Source: Planctomycetota bacterium (GTDB taxonomy: Bacteria > Planctomycetota > Phycisphaerae > Sedimentisphaerales > Anaerohalosphaeraceae). From it: a stretch of 64,000 nt of DNA. This document shows, in pieces, positions 8,413 to 16,473 of this stretch; within the stretch, counting starts at the first letter, position 1, and each line of letters opens with the position of its first letter. Where the stretch lies: contig JAKPDO010000037.1 of the NCBI GenBank assembly GCA_029552545.1, positions 124,001 through 188,000 on the forward strand. Reading direction: 5' to 3'. The notes under the pieces were generated by a model. That model was not told where the DNA came from and searched no databases. It was given only the letters and a program-made list of their open reading frames with translations. A program made the translations under genes and the position numbers.

Positions 8413-9824
8413 CCCGGCGCTTCGGTTCTGGCTGTTTGAAAAAGCTGCTGCATCTTTTTCGTTATAGGCAGATAGTCTCGGGATACATCACGGCTTTCCA
8501 TCGGGTCCAAATTCAAATTATACAGCTCAATCGGCGGATTTGACTCCTGCGCCAGATTCCGCCGAATGGCCTTCCATCGGCCCATCCGGAGCGCCTGGAT
8601 GCCGCCCGCCTCATGGAGTTCCCAGTACAGATAAGGATGTTCTTTCTGCCGATTTTCCTCGCCCAGCAGGACCGGCAGAAACGAGATGCCGTCCAGTCCC
8701 TTTTCCGCCTCCAATCCGGCCAGCTCCAGACACGTCGGGTAAAAATCCCAAAATGCACTCACATGCTCCGTCCGCCCGCCCGGGCGAATCACCCCCGGCC
8801 AGCGGACGAGCATCGGCACCCGTATCCCCCCTTCATACAAATCCCGCTTAATCCCCCGCAGCGGCCCGCTGCTCTGGAAAAACCGCGGGTCCGCTCCGCC
8901 CTCCTGATGCGGCCCGTTATCGCTCGAAAAGAACACGACCGTTTTCTCATCAAGTCCCAATTCCTTCAGCACCGCCAGCAGACGGCCGATTCCCTCATCC
9001 ATCCGCGTAATCATCGCCGCATATCCCTTTTGCGGCTCGGGCCAATCTTCCTGTGCATAAGGCCCCCAGTCCGGCACCTCCATCCCCTTGACCCCCGCTT
9101 CATTGTTCGCATGCGGAATCGTCAGGGCCAGATACAGGAAAAAAGGCCGGGAGGCATTTTGCCGGATAAACCCCTCCGCCTCCTCCACAAACAAATCATG
9201 GGAATAAACCGCCCGATTCGTCGAAACCCCGCCCGGATGATTCGGTCTTCCGGCCGGCCGCTCGACGACATTCGGCAGCGGCACCTTTTCTTCATTTCGC
9301 CACAAAAATTCCGGATAATAATTATGGGCATGCTGCTGATTCAAATAGCCGAAGAAATAGTCAAAGCCCTGCCGAGTCGGAATTCCGGTTGAGCCCGCCT
9401 CTCCAAGCCCCCATTTGCCGATGACCCCCGTCGCATAGCCCGCCTCCCGAAGCCGCCGAGCAATTGTCACATCCTCCGGCAGCAGCGGTTTTCGGTCGTT
9501 GCCCCGTATCCGTGCATGTCCCGTGTGCAGCCCCGTCAGCAGACTGCATCGCGAGGGGGCACAAACCGCACTGCCCGCATAATGCTGCGTGAACCGAAGC
9601 CCTTCCTGCGCCATCCGGTCCAGATTCGGCGTCTGAATCCGCCGCTGGCCGTAGCATCCCAAATCGCCGTATCCGAGGTCATCCGCCAGAATGAACAGAA
9701 TGTTCGGCCGCTGAACGGGCGAACGCTCCGACGCACGCCTCTGCCCGCCGCAGCCGGCCAACCCCATCGCCCCGCCGAAAGCCGCCGCCGAAACGGCCTG
9801 CCGAAGAAAATCCCTCCGATTCAC
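8370..9824 (-). CDS. Type I sulfatase, predicted Tat-exported lipoprotein
   Basis: 484 residues starting at GTG 9824, which overlaps the stop of the SGNH gene (GTGA) and has GGAG 8 nt upstream. The leader has a twin-arginine motif (NRRDFLRQ) and a lipobox-like Cys25 (LAGC). The sulfatase signature C-A-P-S-R is at C88, the residue converted to formylglycine; metal-ligand motifs ILADDLGYGDLG and the later FFSSDNGPH are present. It hydrolyses a sulfate ester, most likely on a carbohydrate. It is the last gene of the carbamoyltransferase-SxtJ-DUF5989-SGNH group, an unusual position for a sulfatase. Its end overlaps hydE by 43 nt in convergent orientation. Confidence 0.92.
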   Translation of the reverse strand: MNRRDFLRQAVSAAAFGGAMGLAGCGGQRRASERSPVQRPNILFILADDLGYGDLGCYGQRRIQTPNLDRMAQEGLRFTQHYAGSAVCAPSRCSLLTGLHTGHARIRGNDRKPLLPEDVTIARRLREAGYATGVIGKWGLGEAGSTGIPTRQGFDYFFGYLNQQHAHNYYPEFLWRNEEKVPLPNVVERPAGRPNHPGGVSTNRAVYSHDLFVEEAEGFIRQNASRPFFLYLALTIPHANNEAGVKGMEVPDWGPYAQEDWPEPQKGYAAMITRMDEGIGRLLAVLKELGLDEKTVVFFSSDNGPHQEGGADPRFFQSSGPLRGIKRDLYEGGIRVPMLVRWPGVIRPGGRTEHVSAFWDFYPTCLELAGLEAEKGLDGISFLPVLLGEENRQKEHPYLYWELHEAGGIQALRMGRWKAIRRNLAQESNPPIELYNLNLDPMESRDVSRDYLPITKKMQQLFQTARTEAPGYRFGAERAAADSD

Positions 9825-11260
9825 TTTGCTTTCTCCGCACCAAACACGGTTTGGGCCAGATAGTCCGCTGCAATGCGATGTCCATCCGGACTCCAATGTT
9901 GGTCATACGTGTAGTACGCCCAAACCCCTTCTTCAATCTTCTGCCGCAAAACTTCCGTCAAGCTCACAAACCGAATCCCCTCGTTTTGACAGAACCCCTT
10001 GACAACCTGCTCAAAGATATCCATCGACGGGATAAGGTCCTCCAGCAGAGTTTCCGCCGGCGGCAGATTTTTTCGCCTCAGGGCCAAAAACGCCCGCACC
10101 TGTTCCGCAGAAAGCCGGTCTCTGACACTCTGCAAAAGCACGTGCGGCTTATCCGGCGCGTACACAACCACCAATTCCGCCCCCTGAGCGGAACAGAGTT
10201 CCTTCATTCGCCGTAGAGCCGCCTGCGTGTGTTCAAATGCCGCCGACCTCGAAAACTGCTCCGGACGCACCCAATGGTCCAGCACCCGTTTGAGTTCAAA
10301 CGCATAAAAATGGCCTGAACCGGCGGGCACCTCCAGCGGCAGCCACGACACCGGATACATCGGATGAGAGGGCTGATTGAGCTTTTCCGGCGCGTCCCAA
10401 AACCGCCGGCTCCCCACCGGCCCCAGCGTCCGAATCAAAAACGTCTGAATCCGCCGCCGCAGCGGTGAGCCCTTGAAAATCACATCCCCCAGAGAGGCCC
10501 GACCGGGCCTTTCGTCCCGCTGGAAATTGCTGTCCCGAAAATCATTGCCCTCGTACAGAAGACACAGCACCCACCGGGGCTTCAGCGCCAAACCGAACCG
10601 TTCGAGAACCTCCAGATACCCCGCCGCACTCGTGCCGGACATACCCAGATTATACACCGTCCTGCCCGTCGCCTGACCCAGCAGCACCGGCCAGGCCTGT
10701 TCATCCGAAACACCGGACCCTTCCGCAAACGAATCCCCCAGCACCACCGCATCCGCCTTGTCTGTCGAGGCGGGATTGCGAAATCCCCGGGCATCCGTGG
10801 AGAACACATAGCGTACCGGAGGATAGCCGCTCGGGGCATTCGGATAGGTAAAAGCCGACACCGGCTCATCCACGAAAACCCCTTCAATCCGCTGGTGCGG
10901 CGGGCGGTGATAACTGGCGCCGAGCTTCTGATACGAACTTCGCTGCACAACCCGCAGCAGAACATCCGCAAACACCACACAAAGAAGAATGGAAAGAACG
11001 ACCGAAATCGTTTTGAAGGCATCCTGTCGTCGCTGGCGAGGGTCCTTGACTTTGCCCATCCAAATCCCCCACAGCAGCCAAAGACAGACAGGAGTCAAAA
11101 TCAGCTGTGCCGTCACCTGCCCCACACTGTAGCGGCCCAGCAGAACCTCCCGATGCTGCGCCACCCAGTAGGCCAGGGGCACCGGCTTTAAATACAGAAC
11201 CGCCAGCCCCCCTGCAATCACCGCCGTCCAAAAAACTCTCCCCAACGTCGGCCTGTTCAT
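9821..11260 (-). CDS. Membrane-anchored SGNH/GDSL-type hydrolase-like protein
   Basis: 479 residues from ATG 11260. The N-terminal part has about three hydrophobic segments (residues roughly 8-25, 48-66 and 82-102), followed by an extracytoplasmic domain with the block I motif VVLGDSFAEGSG and the block V motif DQHWSPDGHRIA, the Ser and Asp/His of SGNH hydrolases. A central YEGNDFRD segment could supply the oxyanion Asn. SGNH proteins of this layout remove or transfer acyl groups, often acetyl, on sugars. It is third after carbamoyltransferase, SxtJ and DUF5989, and its stop overlaps the sulfatase start (GTGA). Its substrate is not deducible here. Confidence 0.72.
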   Translation of the reverse strand: MNRPTLGRVFWTAVIAGGLAVLYLKPVPLAYWVAQHREVLLGRYSVGQVTAQLILTPVCLWLLWGIWMGKVKDPRQRRQDAFKTISVVLSILLCVVFADVLLRVVQRSSYQKLGASYHRPPHQRIEGVFVDEPVSAFTYPNAPSGYPPVRYVFSTDARGFRNPASTDKADAVVLGDSFAEGSGVSDEQAWPVLLGQATGRTVYNLGMSGTSAAGYLEVLERFGLALKPRWVLCLLYEGNDFRDSNFQRDERPGRASLGDVIFKGSPLRRRIQTFLIRTLGPVGSRRFWDAPEKLNQPSHPMYPVSWLPLEVPAGSGHFYAFELKRVLDHWVRPEQFSRSAAFEHTQAALRRMKELCSAQGAELVVVYAPDKPHVLLQSVRDRLSAEQVRAFLALRRKNLPPAETLLEDLIPSMDIFEQVVKGFCQNEGIRFVSLTEVLRQKIEEGVWAYYTYDQHWSPDGHRIAADYLAQTVFGAEKAK

Positions 11261-11274
11261 CCTGCACCCACCTT

Positions 11275-11484
11275 CTAAAACAGCGGATACAAAAACGGCG
11301 CCACGGCCGTACCGCTCAGCAGAACAATCAGCCCCAACAGCAGCAGCATCAGCAGAATCGGCAGAAGCCACCATTTCTTATTGTGTTTGAGAAAATCAAG
11401 AAACTCCGCCAAAAGTGTGGTTCGGCCCTGCCGGGCCTGCTCCTCAAACTCTTTCCGCAACGAAGAACCGCTGGACTCTGTCAT
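11275..11484 (-). CDS. DUF5989-family small membrane protein
   Basis: 69 residues from ATG 11484, with GGAAGG 5 nt upstream. The N-terminal half is charged (RKEFEEQARQGRTTLLAEFLDFLKHNKKWW) and is followed by one strongly hydrophobic transmembrane helix (about residues 40-58) and the short tail GTAVAPFLYPLF. This layout matches DUF5989 proteins, which recurrently sit next to SxtJ and a NodU/CmcH carbamoyltransferase. The function is unknown. A longer in-frame reading to 11949 is an artefact running antiparallel over the SxtJ gene in another frame. Confidence 0.82.
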   Translation of the reverse strand: MTESSGSSLRKEFEEQARQGRTTLLAEFLDFLKHNKKWWLLPILLMLLLLGLIVLLSGTAVAPFLYPLF

Positions 11485-11507
11485 AAAAACCTTCCGAAAA
11501 CATTCTG

Positions 11508-11927
11508 TTAAAACTGGCGAAAATAACGGCGGGCCGAAAACGAACGCGTACACCGCACCCAGTACGTCTCGGCCTGTTTGTCCCATCGGCGGTGCAGCAC
11601 ATCCCGACCCATCAGCCGAAATATCAGCCCGATTGGGGTCAGAATCCCGAAATAAAACAGAATCATCACCGCATGACTGATCAGCCAGCCGATTGGAAAG
11701 CCGACCGCCGTCAGCAGGACATAAAACGGCCACAGCACCTTCGGCACACTCAATCCCGCCGCAAACAGCAGCACCCCCGCTGCCGCCATTCCCCATGCCG
11801 CCTTCGCGGGCAGTCCGAACCGCCAGTGCAGCAGATACCCGAGCACCGGCAGCATCACCAGACACCCAAAACCGAACTGCCGCAGCGTCTTCTCCGACGG
11901 CTTCCAGTTGATTTCCATTATCGCCAT
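11508..11927 (-). CDS. SxtJ-family membrane protein
   Basis: 139 residues with four hydrophobic stretches (VMLPVLGYLLHW, AAAGVLLFAAGL, PFYVLLTAVGFPIGWLI and AVMILFYFGILTPIGLIF), ending in a basic region RDVLHRRWDKQAETYW that is characteristic of SxtJ. The name comes from the saxitoxin cluster of cyanobacteria, but the family is widespread next to carbamoyltransferases and its function is not established. It starts 18 nt after the carbamoyltransferase stop. An internal ATG 9 nt downstream is an alternative start. Likely forms a complex with, or membrane-anchors, the neighbouring enzymes; that is inference. Confidence 0.85.
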   Translation of the reverse strand: MAIMEINWKPSEKTLRQFGFGCLVMLPVLGYLLHWRFGLPAKAAWGMAAAGVLLFAAGLSVPKVLWPFYVLLTAVGFPIGWLISHAVMILFYFGILTPIGLIFRLMGRDVLHRRWDKQAETYWVRCTRSFSARRYFRQF

Positions 11928-11945
11928 CGCCGCGTATCCTTCCGC

Positions 11946-13808
11946 TCAATCCAAAGCAAACTTCGCCAGATATTCATCGACCTCGTACGATTTGGCCTGC
12001 GGCTGCTTCTCCTTCCGCAGGACTACATTTTCCATCACCAGCATATCCATATTGGTCGCCAGAAAACACCGGTACGCATTCTCCGGCGTACAGACAATCG
12101 GCTCGCCCCGCACATTGAAGCTCGTATTAATCACCAGCGGACAGCCCGTCTTTTCCTCAAACCGTTTCAGCAGCCGATAATACCGCCCGTGCCGCTCGGC
12201 ATCCACCGTTTGAATGCGGGCCGAATAATCCACATGGGTTATCCCGGGGACACAGCTGCGCCGCACCTTCAGCAGGTCCAGCCCAAACAGCCCGTCCGTC
12301 TTTTCCGTCGCAATCCGTTTTTCCTCCCGCACCGGAGCCACCAGCAGCATATATGGACTGCTGCATCCATCGCCCAGCCCAAAATACTCTGACGCCCGCT
12401 CCGCCAGTACACTGGGAGCAAACGGCCGGAAGGATTCGCGGAACTTAATCTTCAGATTCATCTTCGACTGCATCTGCTCGTTCCGGGCATCGCCCAGAAT
12501 GCTCCGCGAGCCCAGCGCACGCGGCCCGAATTCCATCCGCCCCTGAAACCAGCCGACTACCTTCTGGTCGATCAGGGCATCCGAAACGACCTCCAGCAAA
12601 TCTGACTCTTTTTCATAGACCTCGTAAACCGCCCCCTGCGAATCCAGATACGCCTTGATTTCCTCCGTTGTAAAGGCCGGGCCCAGAAGTGAGCCGTTCT
12701 GAATATCCTGCGGGGCGGGCTTTCGCGGATTGTCCAGGAGCTGATGCCACACAAAGAGTGCCGCCCCCAGTGCCCCGCCCGCATCCCCCGCGGCCGGCTG
12801 AATCCAGATATGCTCGAACGGCCCTTCCCGTAAAATCCGCCCGTTGCCCACACAATTCAGCGCCACCCCGCCGGCCAGAACCAGATTCTTCATCCCCGTC
12901 TGCCGATGCGCATAGCGGCTCATCCGCAGCATAATCTCTTCGGTCACTTTTTGAATCGAGGCCGCAATATCCATCTCCCGCTGGGTAATCTGCGTTTCCG
13001 GCTTGCGGCGCGGCCCGCCGAACATCTCGTCAAATTTCGGACTGGTCATCACATCCGAATAACAATAGGCAAAATAATCCAGATTCAGACGAAAAGAGCC
13101 GTCCTCCTTCAAATCGAGCATTTCGGACATAATTTTGTCATAATAAATCGGCCTGCCGTACGGCGCCAGCCCCATCAGCTTGTATTCCCCCGAATTAACC
13201 CGAAAACCGGTAAAATAGGTAAAGGCCGAATACAGCAACCCCAGCGAATGCGGAAACCGCAGCTCATACAGCATCTCAATCCGATTCCCGCGTCCGGCAC
13301 CGATGCTCGCCGTAGCCCACTCCCCCACGCCGTCCATCGTTAAAATCACCGCCTCCTCAAACGGCGAGGGGAAAAACGCACTGGCCGCATGGGATTCGTG
13401 ATGTTCGCAGAACAGGTACCGGCCGTTGTATTGATAATCCAGAGCTCGGTCCATTTCCCGCGGCAGATGCAGTTTTTGCTTCAGCCACAGCGGAATGCTC
13501 ATCAAAAACTGCTTAAATCCCCGCGGGGCATAGGCAATATAGGTCTCCAAAATCCGCTCGAACCGAACCAGCGGCTTTTCATAAAAAACCACATAATCCA
13601 GCTGCGACGCGTCAATTCCTTCTTCCTTCAGACAATAATGGACCGCATTCACCGGAAAATTATGGTCATGCTTTTTCCGCGTGAACCGCTCTTCCTGTGC
13701 GGCCGCTGCAATCCGGCCGTCCACCACCAGCGCCGCTGCACTGTCATGGTAAAAGGCCGAGATTCCCAAGATTCGAATCGGTTTCTTGTCCTGTTTCTGT
13801 TCCGCCAT
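11946..13808 (-). CDS. NodU/CmcH-family carbamoyltransferase
   Basis: 620 residues, full length for the family. It transfers the carbamoyl group of carbamoyl phosphate, through a carbamoyl-adenylate made with ATP, to a hydroxyl of a sugar or small molecule. The N-terminal TsaD/Kae1-like domain begins LGISAFYHDSAAALV and contains the metal-binding EHHESHAASAFFPSPF segment (His pair) and the VILTMDGVGEW nucleotide loop. The C-terminal domain has the WFQGRMEFGPRALGSRSIL motif and TSFNVRGEPIVCTP. AGGTGAG precedes the ATG. It heads the SxtJ-DUF5989-SGNH-sulfatase group and probably modifies a glycan or lipid head group. Confidence 0.93.
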   Translation of the reverse strand: MAEQKQDKKPIRILGISAFYHDSAAALVVDGRIAAAAQEERFTRKKHDHNFPVNAVHYCLKEEGIDASQLDYVVFYEKPLVRFERILETYIAYAPRGFKQFLMSIPLWLKQKLHLPREMDRALDYQYNGRYLFCEHHESHAASAFFPSPFEEAVILTMDGVGEWATASIGAGRGNRIEMLYELRFPHSLGLLYSAFTYFTGFRVNSGEYKLMGLAPYGRPIYYDKIMSEMLDLKEDGSFRLNLDYFAYCYSDVMTSPKFDEMFGGPRRKPETQITQREMDIAASIQKVTEEIMLRMSRYAHRQTGMKNLVLAGGVALNCVGNGRILREGPFEHIWIQPAAGDAGGALGAALFVWHQLLDNPRKPAPQDIQNGSLLGPAFTTEEIKAYLDSQGAVYEVYEKESDLLEVVSDALIDQKVVGWFQGRMEFGPRALGSRSILGDARNEQMQSKMNLKIKFRESFRPFAPSVLAERASEYFGLGDGCSSPYMLLVAPVREEKRIATEKTDGLFGLDLLKVRRSCVPGITHVDYSARIQTVDAERHGRYYRLLKRFEEKTGCPLVINTSFNVRGEPIVCTPENAYRCFLATNMDMLVMENVVLRKEKQPQAKSYEVDEYLAKFALD

Positions 13809-13973
13809 ATCTCACCTGCAAGACGGCTGCTTTCGAAACATACTATATCCGCTCTATGATTTCCAGTCCGGATTTGTTTCACAAAAACCTTTTTATTTCC
13901 GTACAAGAACCTCTTATTTTACCTAATAGACAGAGTATGTCCTGTTTGTTTTTTCTTCTTTTGTTTCCTTCTC

Positions 13974-14002
13974 TTGACAATTACAAAGAATTATGCCATA
14001 AT
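13974..14002 (+). promoter_or_regulatory. Consensus sigma-70 promoter upstream of candidate sRNA
   Basis: A -35 hexamer TTGACA (13974-13979), a 17-bp spacer and a -10 hexamer CATAAT (13997-14002) form a near-perfect vegetative promoter. Transcription would start around 14008-14010 and would meet the hairpin/U-run at 14027-14092 almost at once. It is divergent from the carbamoyltransferase gene. Confidence 0.7.
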
Positions 14003-14007
14003 AAGAG

Positions 14008-14092
14008 TATTCAAATGCTCCTTCTGCCGCCTGCGGTTAGCCCTGCCAGGCCTCCCCGGCCTGGTCCTCCTTCTCCGCAGGCGGTTTTTTTT
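14008..14092 (+). ncRNA. Candidate small RNA or attenuated leader with nested hairpins
   Basis: Between a strong promoter and the DUF1638 gene lies an 85-nt stretch with an outer 10-bp perfect stem (CCGCCTGCGG at 14027-14036, complement at 14075-14084) followed directly by eight T residues (14085-14092). Inside it is a second 7-bp perfect stem (14046-14052 with 14058-14064) capped by a UCCCC loop. The unpaired flank contains UCCUCCUU, which resembles the 16S anti-Shine-Dalgarno end. It could be an independent sRNA or a terminator/attenuator for the gene starting at 14148. It lacks the conserved SRP RNA tetraloop region, so it is not 4.5S RNA. The remainder of the 339-bp gap (13809-14147) shows nothing else. 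Confidence 0.6.
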
Positions 14093-14147
14093 CTGCCCTC
14101 AATTCGTCCTTTTCAAAAACCCATTTTCTTTTACAATAACTCGTCTT

Positions 14148-14858
14148 ATGGCTCATTATTACACAATCGCCTGTAAGGCGCTGAAACCCGAAATCGAGTT
14201 TTGCCTGGCCAAACAGCCCCAAAACTCGCTGACGGTCGATTGGATGCAGCAGGGACTCCACAATACGCCGGAGGAGCTGCGGACCCAACTCCAGAAAAAG
14301 CTGGATGCCGTCCCGGATGCCGATGCCGTGCTGCTCGCCTACGGCTTGTGCGGCGGAGCCCTTCGCGGACTTCACTGCCGCCGCCCTTTGGTCATCCCCC
14401 GTGCCCATGACTGCATCAGTCTGCTCTTCGGCTCCCGAGAAGCACACGAACAGTACGTTCGGGAACACCCCGGTTCCTACTTTTTCAGTGCCGGCTGGCT
14501 GCAGGAGGCCCCTGTCCCCTCCGCCCAGAACGACCGCCGTCTGCTGGAAGAATACACCGCTCTGTACGGACCGGACAATGCGGACTATCTTCTCCAAACC
14601 GAACTGGCCTGGCGGAAAAAATACAAACAGGCCGTCTATATCAGCTGGAACCTGCCGGACAGTGCCAAAGACCGCCGAATTGTTCAGGATTGTGCCGCCT
14701 ATGCGGGCTGGAACTATACCGAAATCCAAGGCAACCCCGACTGGCTCTGCCGGCTCCTGAACGGCCCGTGGAATTCCGAGGACTTTCTCGTTTTGAACCC
14801 TAACCAGTCGGTCCCGGAGGACCTTTCCGGACTTTGCCTGAGGGAACCGCAGCCATGA
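14148..14858 (+). CDS. DUF1638 domain-containing protein
   Basis: 236 residues from ATG 14148. It has the family N-terminus (AHYYTIACKALKPEIEF), the central AVLLAYGLCGGALRGL and PRAHDCISLLFGSREAH segments with conserved Cys and His residues that could bind metal or a cofactor, and the GSYFFSAGWL segment. DUF1638 has no established function. The gene lies behind the candidate attenuator at 14027-14092, and its stop overlaps the metallophosphoesterase start (ATGA), suggesting a coupled operon with that gene and mntP. The in-frame extension upstream to 13974 runs through the hairpin and was rejected as the start. Confidence 0.8.
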   Translation: MAHYYTIACKALKPEIEFCLAKQPQNSLTVDWMQQGLHNTPEELRTQLQKKLDAVPDADAVLLAYGLCGGALRGLHCRRPLVIPRAHDCISLLFGSREAHEQYVREHPGSYFFSAGWLQEAPVPSAQNDRRLLEEYTALYGPDNADYLLQTELAWRKKYKQAVYISWNLPDSAKDRRIVQDCAAYAGWNYTEIQGNPDWLCRLLNGPWNSEDFLVLNPNQSVPEDLSGLCLREPQP

Positions 14859-15844
14859 CGCTCCACTACTTTCTTGTCTGCAAGATTCCGGCCTTTTTCT
14901 TCGTTTCCGCCGCTGTCTGCATCTTCGGCCTGGAAATCCTCCTGCTGACCTGCCGGCTCCGCCGTCTGAGCCCGCCCCGCTTTCTCACCCGCCGCCGAAT
15001 CCTTCTCCTGCATCTCCTGACCCTCATCGGCCTGCTGTGTCTTTTGTGGGGAACCTTTGTTGAACCTTACCGGCTCCAAACGACCTTCATCACCATCCCA
15101 ACCCCGAAGCTGCACGGTACCTCCATCCGAATTGTCCAGATTTCCGACCTTCACTGCGACCGCAAACCGCGGCTGGAGCCCCGCCTGCCGGATGCAGTCA
15201 ACCGGCTCAACCCCGACGTAGTCGTCTTTACCGGCGATGCACTCAATGACATCCGAGCCCTGCCCCTGCTGTACCGGACACTCTCGGCCATCCGGGCCAC
15301 GCTGGGCAAGTTCGCCGTTCGAGGCAATGTGGACAACCGGCTCTTCCCGGGAGTCCCGCTGTTTGAAAATACCGGTTTTGTCGAGCTGTCGATGGATGCG
15401 CTGATTCTCGAAAAAGACGGTCAATCCTTCGGTCTGTGCGGAATCGACCATGCCGAGGGCCGACGAAGCTGGGAGGCCGTCCGGCAGCTCCGGCCGGACC
15501 TGTTCAACATCCTGCTTTTCCACAACACCGACCTGGTGGATTATCTGGAGAAGACGCCGGTCGATTTGTACCTGTGCGGCCATACCCACGGCGGGCAAAT
15601 CGCTCTGCCGCTCTGGGGGGCCCTCGTAACCCAGTCCCTGCACGGGAAAACCTACGAAGCCGGTCTCTACCGCAAAGACCGCTTTTATATCTATGTAAAC
15701 CGCGGTCTCGGAATGACCGGCGGCTGGGCGCCGCGCATCCGCTTTTTAGCCCCGCCGGAAATCACCGTCTTCGATATTGTCCCTCAGAATGCAACCCCAT
15801 CATTAAAAACATCCGAACCAATTCGAGAGGAACCTGCTCCGTGA
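14855..15844 (+). CDS. Membrane-anchored metallophosphoesterase
   Basis: 329 residues from ATG 14855. Two hydrophobic segments (about residues 8-28 and 47-67) anchor a calcineurin-like phosphoesterase domain with all metal motifs: ISDLHCDR (D-x-H), VVFTGDALND (GD), AVRGNVDN (GN) and CGHTHGGQ (GHxH). This is the YkuE/YaeI-like type, which acts on phosphoester bonds at the membrane, for example lipid-linked substrates; the substrate here is unknown. It overlaps DUF1638 by 4 nt at the start and mntP by 4 nt at its stop. Such enzymes often need Mn2+, so the overlap with a manganese exporter gene is suggestive. Confidence 0.88.
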   Translation: MTLHYFLVCKIPAFFFVSAAVCIFGLEILLLTCRLRRLSPPRFLTRRRILLLHLLTLIGLLCLLWGTFVEPYRLQTTFITIPTPKLHGTSIRIVQISDLHCDRKPRLEPRLPDAVNRLNPDVVVFTGDALNDIRALPLLYRTLSAIRATLGKFAVRGNVDNRLFPGVPLFENTGFVELSMDALILEKDGQSFGLCGIDHAEGRRSWEAVRQLRPDLFNILLFHNTDLVDYLEKTPVDLYLCGHTHGGQIALPLWGALVTQSLHGKTYEAGLYRKDRFYIYVNRGLGMTGGWAPRIRFLAPPEITVFDIVPQNATPSLKTSEPIREEPAP

Positions 15845-16416
15845 ACTGCTGTGAATTTTTTATGATTGCCGCCATTGCCGTCGCCCTTGCGATGGATGCC
15901 TTTGCCGTCTCCATCGTCAGCGGGTCTGTCTTTCGCCATCTTCATATCCGCCACGGCATCCGGATGGCCCTTTTCTTCGGGGCCTTCCAGTCCTTGATGC
16001 CGCTTTTGGGCTGGGCGGCGGGCAAAGGGCTCCAATCTCATATCCAGCCCTTCGACCACTGGCTGGCCTTCGGCCTGCTGACCTTTATCGGCGGCAAAAT
16101 GGCGTTTGAATCCCTCAAAATCGGCAAAGTTGAAAAGGCCCCGTCCGACCCGTCCAACCTTATCGTCCTGCTGGCCCTGAGCATCGCCACAAGCATCGAC
16201 GCCCTTGCTGTAGGACTGACGCTCTCGCTGGTTACCGAGCACATCTTTTCCGCCGTTCTGCTCATCGGTCTGATTACCTTCGTCATCTCCCTGCTCGGCT
16301 GGGAAATCGGCAAACGCATCGGACGCTTCTTCGAAACGCAAATCGAGCTGGCCGGCGGTCTGATTCTCATCGGCATCGGCCTGAAAATCCTCCTCGAACA
16401 CATCCTGTCCTCCTGA
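15841..16416 (+). CDS. mntP: Manganese efflux pump MntP
   Basis: 191 residues starting at GTG 15841, which overlaps the preceding TGA (GTGA); GAGAGG lies 8-10 nt upstream. Six hydrophobic helices are arranged as two homologous halves, each with the family signature: ALAMDAFAVSIVSG in helix 1 and SIATSIDALAVGLTL in helix 4; the paired Asp residues bind Mn2+. Later GWxxG motifs also match. It exports manganese across the cytoplasmic membrane. No yybP-ykoY riboswitch is visible upstream, so expression probably follows the DUF1638-phosphoesterase operon. Confidence 0.93.
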   Translation: MNCCEFFMIAAIAVALAMDAFAVSIVSGSVFRHLHIRHGIRMALFFGAFQSLMPLLGWAAGKGLQSHIQPFDHWLAFGLLTFIGGKMAFESLKIGKVEKAPSDPSNLIVLLALSIATSIDALAVGLTLSLVTEHIFSAVLLIGLITFVISLLGWEIGKRIGRFFETQIELAGGLILIGIGLKILLEHILSS

Positions 16417-16473
16417 ACCCGCCGAAATTTCCGCTTTATCCCCGTTTTCCGGCTGCGTATAATCACAATTCCT

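Noticed and set aside
14008..14092. 4.5S/SRP RNA
   Set aside because: The size and hairpin fit loosely, but the conserved GGAA tetraloop and the asymmetric internal loop bases are absent on both strands.
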